The notes below the pieces were generated by a model that worked only from the letters and a program-made list of their open reading frames with translations, did no database searches and had not been told where the DNA came from. Shown in pieces: positions 58,306 through 64,000 of a stretch of 64,000 bases of DNA (position 1 is its first letter; every line of letters begins with the position of its first letter). The DNA is taken from NCBI RefSeq assembly GCF_000340215.1, contig NW_006921537.1:3393685-3457684 (forward strand), written 5' to 3'. The stretch comes from Pseudocercospora fijiensis CIRAD86. Its lineage: Eukaryota; Ascomycota; Dothideomycetes; Mycosphaerellales; Mycosphaerellaceae. A program made the position numbers and the translations under genes.

Positions 58306-58739
58306 CTTAGTTATAGCTTCGTTATCGGCTTCGCGTACTTCAACTCGCGTTGCTTCTTAGACTTAAGCTCTTCGTAGCAAGTACTCGATATTAAACGTAC
58401 CTATACACTTCCGCCCCTTGTTATTACTTACTATCCTTAGAAGCTTAGAAGCTATTTAGCGACCGCCGTATAGAACACAGAAGCGCTAAGTAGCCGCTAG
58501 AACACTCGACTTAACTAGATTAGTCTTTGTTTACGATAACTAGTACCTTCGTAGTAGCATACGACGAGCCGATACTACCCTCGACTTACCCTTCGTATAT
58601 CGCACTCTAGAGAAAGCGTATAACGAGCCCGACCGACAATCGGATCCCCTTTCTAATACAGAAGCCCGACTACTTTGCTAGACAGCTATAGGTAGGTAGT
58701 AACCGAGGAAAACTGCTTATTCCTATACCGAACCTAAAC

Positions 58740-60848
58740 GGAGCGCTAGCGCTATACGAAGTAGACGGCAGACTCGAAGACACCTTCCTCGATATAGAAG
58801 GTAGTATATTTAGGAAGTTTAGCGGAATAGGAGGAGGACTATCTTAGAACCTATTTAGAGTTCTAGGAGCTAGCATCTCTTAAGATACTCTAGCTAATAC
58901 CTAGTAAGAGCAGGAGCGCCGTTAGCAACGCGCCGCTTAAATAGCTAGGTAGCAAAAGGAATTGTAGGCGGAATACGACCGCCGCGTCGCTCGAGATAGC
59001 GGGTAGGGCACCGCTACTCGGAAGGGAGACGCACTCTCGCTTACTCTATTTGTGCCGATTAAGCGTAAGGGTAATAATAATCGAGGATACGACTATAAGC
59101 GTATATATAACCTAAGCTACTTTAAGGTAAAGGATATAGATAAGCTTGTTACGCGGGTTACGTAGAATAAGGAGGAGTAGATAGAAACACTCGACGAATA
59201 GAAGCTTCTCTATAACTATAATAAGGACCTTGCTATCGAATAGCGCGACAAGCGTAAGGCCCTCGATAGGACTTTAATAGACGCTAAGGACCGCATTACT
59301 AAGCTCGAGGAAGAGACCGAGCGCCTAGAAGATAAGAATAAGCGTTTAGAGGCTAAGAATATAGAGGCTACAAATGCCCTCGAAACTAGAGGCACTAATC
59401 TTAATTAAGCCGCTCGTATTGCTAAGCTTAAGAAGGAGGGTAAAGAAGCTATAGAAGAAATCGAGTTACTATAGACTCGTATATAGGCACTAAGTAACGA
59501 GCGAGAAGACTTAGAGGCTTAGGTATATAATCTAGTAGTGTTCGTTAGGAAGTATACGCTAGATTATTATAATACCTAATACGACACTAGTATACTAAAG
59601 ACACCCGGCGGTAGTAGATTTATAAAAGCCCGCCTAGACGAACTCGACGCCGCTTGCTTAGCTAAGGAGGCTACAACTCCTAAGCCCTTACGATTGCGCT
59701 AGCTGCTTAATAAGAATAAGCAGCCGACACCGCCTGCTTTACGGCTAGGCTTACTAACTAGTATTAGTAGTAGAGGTTTCGGCGGAGTTATAGACTCCGT
59801 TATCTTTAATAAGCGCACTTAGCGTATACCTCTTAAGGAGCCGGGTACTACTAACAGCCCCGTCGGAGCTATTGCCCCTAATATAGCTCGCTCTGCGAGC
59901 GCTCCGAATGCACTATAGACATTCTTATACCGAAAGAACCCTTATAATGCTCCGCCGAAGTACTCTAGCGATAAGAAGATAGACAAGATAGACTTTAAGG
60001 AATAGAAGGACCTTATCGAGTAATTTATAGTTTTTAAATCGAAAGTCCGGTCTAAGGACGAACTGCTTACTATCGTATATAATCGTATAACGGGTAATGC
60101 TCGTATGCTCCTTCGACCTTATAAGGAGGTAGGCAGTTTTAAGACCTAGCGTAACCCGATCGACACCTTAGAGACTAGTAGCTATAGCGCCTATTATAAG
60201 AAGCGTTAGCGGAGACAGGCACTACGGGACCTAACTTAATCGGCTAACTAGACATTCGACGACTTCTATACGAAGTTTTACGGACATATCGTCTATCTTA
60301 GGTATTTAAGTACTAAGGAATCCCGAGAAGAGGCGATAGCGTTATTACGCGAAAAGGTTAAATTTAACTTGCGTCGGCAGATTGCTAGTCGGACGTATAA
60401 GTCGCTTCCTAAGATAAAGTTAGCCCTCTAGTAGATTAAAGTTAATCTTAACGATATCCCGACCCGAGCTTAGGACAATGCTATAGCTAAGAAGCCTGCC
60501 GCACTAAAGAATACTATACTAGCTACGTAGAAGAATACCGCTACTAGCTATAAGGACGTCTCTAGTAAGCTACGTAAACAGCGCTTAGAAGAGAAGATTA
60601 AGGAAGAGTATAACATTGCTACTGCTAGGGCAGCTAGCATTAAGTATCGCGCTCTAACTAAGGAGGATTTAGCTAAAGCTAAGGAGAAGGAAGTCGAGGT
60701 TTGCTTTGCCTATAAGGAGACAGGTTACAGTAAGTAGTACTCTTCCTACCCTATAAAGCCGTTCCGTAAGACTAATACAAGTGCTATTGCTATCGAAGAG
60801 AACGGTAACGGTATAAAGCAGCTTACTTAGGGTCCGGAAAACGAGTAA
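58740..60848 (+). pseudogene. Gag of copy E with long coiled coil
   Basis: One frame, broken by TAG/TAA codons, ends with TAA 60846-60848. After a Gln/Arg-rich segment there is a heptad-rich, highly charged stretch (about 59220-59540, ITKLEEETERLEDKNKRLEA and so on) that should form a long coiled coil, unusual for the other Gags here. A capsid-like region (about 59990-60450) and a zinc knuckle CFAYKETGYSK (about 60708-60740) follow. In the knuckle the second Cys and the His read Tyr, both explained by CA/TG to TA change. The start is approximate. Confidence 0.72.
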
Positions 60849-60859
60849 CCTCTAGCGTA

Positions 60860-63800
60860 CGACGCGGCGCTAGAAGGTCTCTATTACTAATTACGTCTAG
60901 TACGGACCCGCTACGACCGGCCTCGCCGAACGATCTTCCTATACCTAATTATTATCGATTACGACCCTCTACGCCTATATCCTAAGAACTCGCCGAAGAA
61001 GGTAATTTGCTACTTATTATACGCAAGCACTCGGCAGTAGCGATAAACGTAATTTCGGCAATAGAAGCTAGCAACGTTCCTATACGTACTAAGAACTTTG
61101 TCGTCTATAGCTATATTATAATAGCTAATAGAACATATATTATAGTACGTATCCTTATCGACCTAGGCGCTAAGTCTAGCTTTTATAGTATAGACTTCGC
61201 AAAGAAGATACTAAACCGCAAACTCCTTCCTAATACTTAGCGCCTTACTATAGCAAATAATACTATAGGCCTCGCTACCGAATGCACTACTATACGCCTA
61301 GACCTAAACGGCTACATTAAGAACTATAACCTCTATATTGCTAATATAGGCAATCGCGACCTAATCCTCGGAATAGACTAGATATAGAAGCACGACCTAG
61401 AAATCCGTTAGAGAGATATAATATTAACGTTCCGATCTAAGTGCGACGACTACTGTTCTAGCACTCCTATAGTCCTGCGATGCGAAACTTATAAGAAAGG
61501 TAATAATTCTCCCCTCGGTATAGCATCGATAGATATAGAAGAAGCCGTTAGCCTTACTAAAGAAGAGCTAGCTAAAGGATACCTAGTTTAGGAATTTCCT
61601 ACTAGTACGGATAAGTTAGCAGCAATTAACGTAGTAGATATAGAATTGAATGCTATTACTGCTGCAGACTTTAAGAAGTTTATAAAGGAGAAGCCGGACC
61701 TAGATCTCGACTTACTCTTACCTAAACAGTTTAAGGGCTATAAGGACTGTTTCGACCCGAAGGTTGCTAACACCCTACCGCCGCATAGGCCCGATATAGA
61801 TATAGCTATTAAGTTTAAGCCTAGTGCTAAACTACCTTATGCGCGACCCTATCTAATAGGAAGGCAGGAATTAGAAGCGACGTACAAATACGTCCGCGAC
61901 TAAGAGAAGAAGGGCATAGTTAGACTATTAACCTTACGTATCGCTTCGCTCGTGCTTATTATTAAGAAGCCTAGCGGTAGCCTACGGGTGTATATTAATT
62001 ACCGCGCGGTTAACGCTATTACTATTAAGAACCGGTACCCGATTCCCTAAGTACGAGAGATTATATCTAATATAAGCAGGGCTACGATCTTTACTGTCCT
62101 AGATGTTATTGCCGCTTTTAACGAACTCCGCATTCGCGCTAGAGACGAGTAGAAGACGGCATTTACGACCCGTTTTAGCACTTACGAATATCTAGTCGTA
62201 CCCTTTAGTCTATATAACGCACCGAGTGTCTTCTAAGCCTATATTAATAAGGCACTTAAATAGTACTTAGATAACATCGTTACGGCTTACCTTAACGATA
62301 CTATTATCTTTAGCGAGGACTATACCTCTAGCTACGTTATATACGTAGCATATATTAAGAAGATTCTTAACTGCTTCCGAAAGGCACGGTTGCTACTAGA
62401 CATTAATAAGTCTAAGTTCTTCGTTACCCGCGTCAAATACCTCGGCATTATTATTATCGCTAGTAAGGGTTTAGAAATAGATCCTAAAAAGATTAAGGCT
62501 ATCGTTAAATAGTAGCCTCCTCGCAATGTTAAGGCGGTACTTTCCTTCCTTAGCCTTACTAACTTCTATAGACGATTTATTCGCAACTTCTCGATAATCG
62601 TATACCCGTTAACTAAGCTTACTAAGGGCTAGAAGTAGAAGAACTAGGAAGGAAAGGCAAAGATTCCTCCTCGGCCTTTTATCTAGACTAAGGCCTATTA
62701 GAAGGCTTTCGACGCCTTAAAAAAAGCATTTACATCGGCGCTAGTACTAATGCACTACGACCTAGCTAAGCCCTATATAGTTGAGGCTAACTCCTCTAAT
62801 ACCTACACTAGAGGTATACTCTCTTAAGTTAAGAAAGATAGGTAGACACACCTAGTTGCCTTCTACTCTAACAAAATAAATCCTACCGAATACAACTACG
62901 AAATCTACGACAAGGAGCTTATAGCTATCGTTCGTGCCTTTGAAGAATAGCGGCCGGAGCTAATAAGCAATCCCTCTCGTATTATTACAGACTATAGAGG
63001 TTTATAGTACTTTATAACAATAAAGTAGCTTAATCGCCGTTAAGCCCGCTAGTCTAAGTTCTTATTATCTTTCGACTTTTAGATTAAATACTACCCTAGT
63101 AGGCTTAACGACCGAGCCGATGCCCTCTCTCGTCGAGACTAAGATATAGACGCTTCCGAAGATATAAAACATAGATAGCAGGTATTACTAAAGCTATACA
63201 ACCTGTCTCCGGACGTACGGACCTCTCTCGCCGTCGCTATAGTCTCTATTAAGCTAGCTACTACGGCCTAGAAGCAATACCGTTGCGCTTTAGCTATTCT
63301 AGAGGCAAATAAGGCCTCTATCGAAGAAATAATCTCCGCGGTATACGCAAAGGATAAGCTTGCTAAGGTTATTAAAGCTGCTTTAAAGGAGGGGGTAAAA
63401 CGCCTCCTATACTATATTAACGACATCGGCGACTTAAGATTCAACCTAAGCGAGTATAAATTCAAGGATAATATAATCTATATCTAAGGACGTACGTATA
63501 TACCGGATATCGACAACCTGCGAGGAGAAGTAATTTTAGATATACACGACTCTATACTTGCTAGTTACCTAGGCAGAGAGATTACCTACGATATAATAGC
63601 CCGCTCGTACTACTAGCTAGGCATATATATAGACGTCGCTAAATATATAAAGGTCTATTATATTTGTAAAAGGATCAAATCTTCCCGTAAAGGTTACTAA
63701 GGACTGCTAAAACAACCGCTACCTCCTAATAGAGTATATAGTGTTATTACAATTAACTTTATTGTTTAGCTTCCTAAGAGCTACAACTTTAAAGGTGTAC

Positions 63801-64000
63801 TATATAAGAATATTCTTACCCTAACTTGTCGCTTAACAAAGCGTAAGCATCTCCTAGCGGTCGTAGATTTAGAACCCGACATATCTGCCTAGACACTAGT
63901 ATAGCGAGTGTTTAAGGACACTAGCCTCCCTAAGTATATCTTCTTAGATAGAGGCACGTAGTAGACTAGCCGTTTCTAGAAGACCCTTTGCGAGAGATAG
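60860..64000 (+). pseudogene. Pol of copy E: protease, RT, RNase H, partial integrase
   Basis: Pol is in the -1 frame relative to gag. A protease-like region (about 61007-61400, ending DLILGIDxI) precedes RT (about 61790-62600) with KKPSGSLRVYINYR, VLDVIAAFNELRI and a catalytic box YLND near 62290. RNase H has VEANSSNTYTRG (about 62780) and ends DALSRRD at about 63140. The integrase zinc region has HDSILASYLG near 63548 and YYICKR near 63658, and its core continues to the window end. The first catalytic Asp of the RT box is Asn. It is a different family from copies A-D. Confidence 0.8.

Larger units (their letters stand above)
58224..64000 (+). mobile_element. Second Ty3/gypsy family, copy E, truncated by window end
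   Basis: The left end TATTACGGGGTAACC looks like a RIP-altered TGTTACGGGG start that is common for fungal gypsy LTRs. A TATA-containing LTR region, gag with a long coiled coil, protease, RT, RNase H and part of the integrase follow in order on the plus strand. The 3' end lies beyond the window, so the LTR length and target duplication cannot be checked. Confidence 0.78.

Noticed and set aside
1..64000. CRISPR arrays, tRNA or rRNA genes, bacterial operons
   Set aside because: No regularly spaced repeats, cloverleaf or ribosomal sequence was recognised; introns and element types are fungal.

Overview
The window looks like a chromosome segment of a filamentous ascomycete (Pezizomycotina, possibly a Dothideomycete). 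Short spliceosomal introns of 49-61 bp, a GH72 cell-wall enzyme, a VPS62-type protein and repeats carrying the footprint of repeat-induced point mutation (RIP) all point that way. It has two compositional worlds: a normal gene island at about 26.3-39.5 kb, and nested dead transposons on both sides (1-26.2 kb and 39.5-64 kb). In the repeats CA and TG are replaced by TA almost everywhere while CpG survives, so nearly every element reading frame is cut by TAG/TAA codons at former Gln or Trp positions.

Left block (1-26.2 kb). The oldest layer is a Tc1/mariner-type DDE transposase on the minus strand, now in two pieces (4619-5388 and 25936-about 26222). A minus-strand chromodomain-type Ty3/gypsy element (copy A, 1-4618, cut by the window edge) abuts its C-terminal side. 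A plus-strand copy of the same family (copy B) entered at 5389; its outer LTRs, 5389-5585 and 25739-25935, are flanked by the same ATTAG duplication. Copy B is itself broken by a 12,059-bp LTR element (6243-18301, 280-bp LTRs, CTAG duplication) and by a further copy of its own family (copy D, 5' LTR at 18776). The D-to-B junction lacks an internal LTR pair and holds a 100-N assembly gap. The 12-kb element carries an unrecognised second ORF region (15215-17937) after its integrase.

Gene island (26.3-39.5 kb). In order: an NCS1 permease relic (-), a TauD-like oxygenase with three exons (+) that lacks the usual first iron-binding His, a haloalkane dehalogenase/epoxide hydrolase-like enzyme (-), a five-exon GPI-type GH72 beta-1,3-glucanosyltransferase with an X8 module (+), a small secreted NTF2-fold-like protein (-), and a membrane-anchored VPS62-family protein with an inserted chitin-binding domain (-). 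They are independent transcription units; three of them (GH72, small secreted protein, VPS62) suggest surface or secretory roles.

Right block (39.5-64 kb). About 2.5 kb of unidentified RIP-damaged repeat is followed by a complete gypsy copy C (41990-50038, minus strand, 198-bp LTRs, GAGAT duplication) with an 859-bp terminal-inverted-repeat element inside it. Then come a solo LTR of the same family (50113-50301, AGACT duplication), a 367-bp MITE with 56-bp terminal inverted repeats and TA duplication (50542-50908), an AT-rich minisatellite, a Tad-like LINE (ORF1 and ORF2), and a second gypsy family (copy E, from about 58224 past the window end) whose presumed LTR has a 36-bp tandem duplication including the TATA box.

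A 27-29-bp near-perfect palindrome centred on ACCCC-GGGGT recurs seven times in two unrelated LTR families, inside and outside coding sequence, and is not explained by any feature I know.
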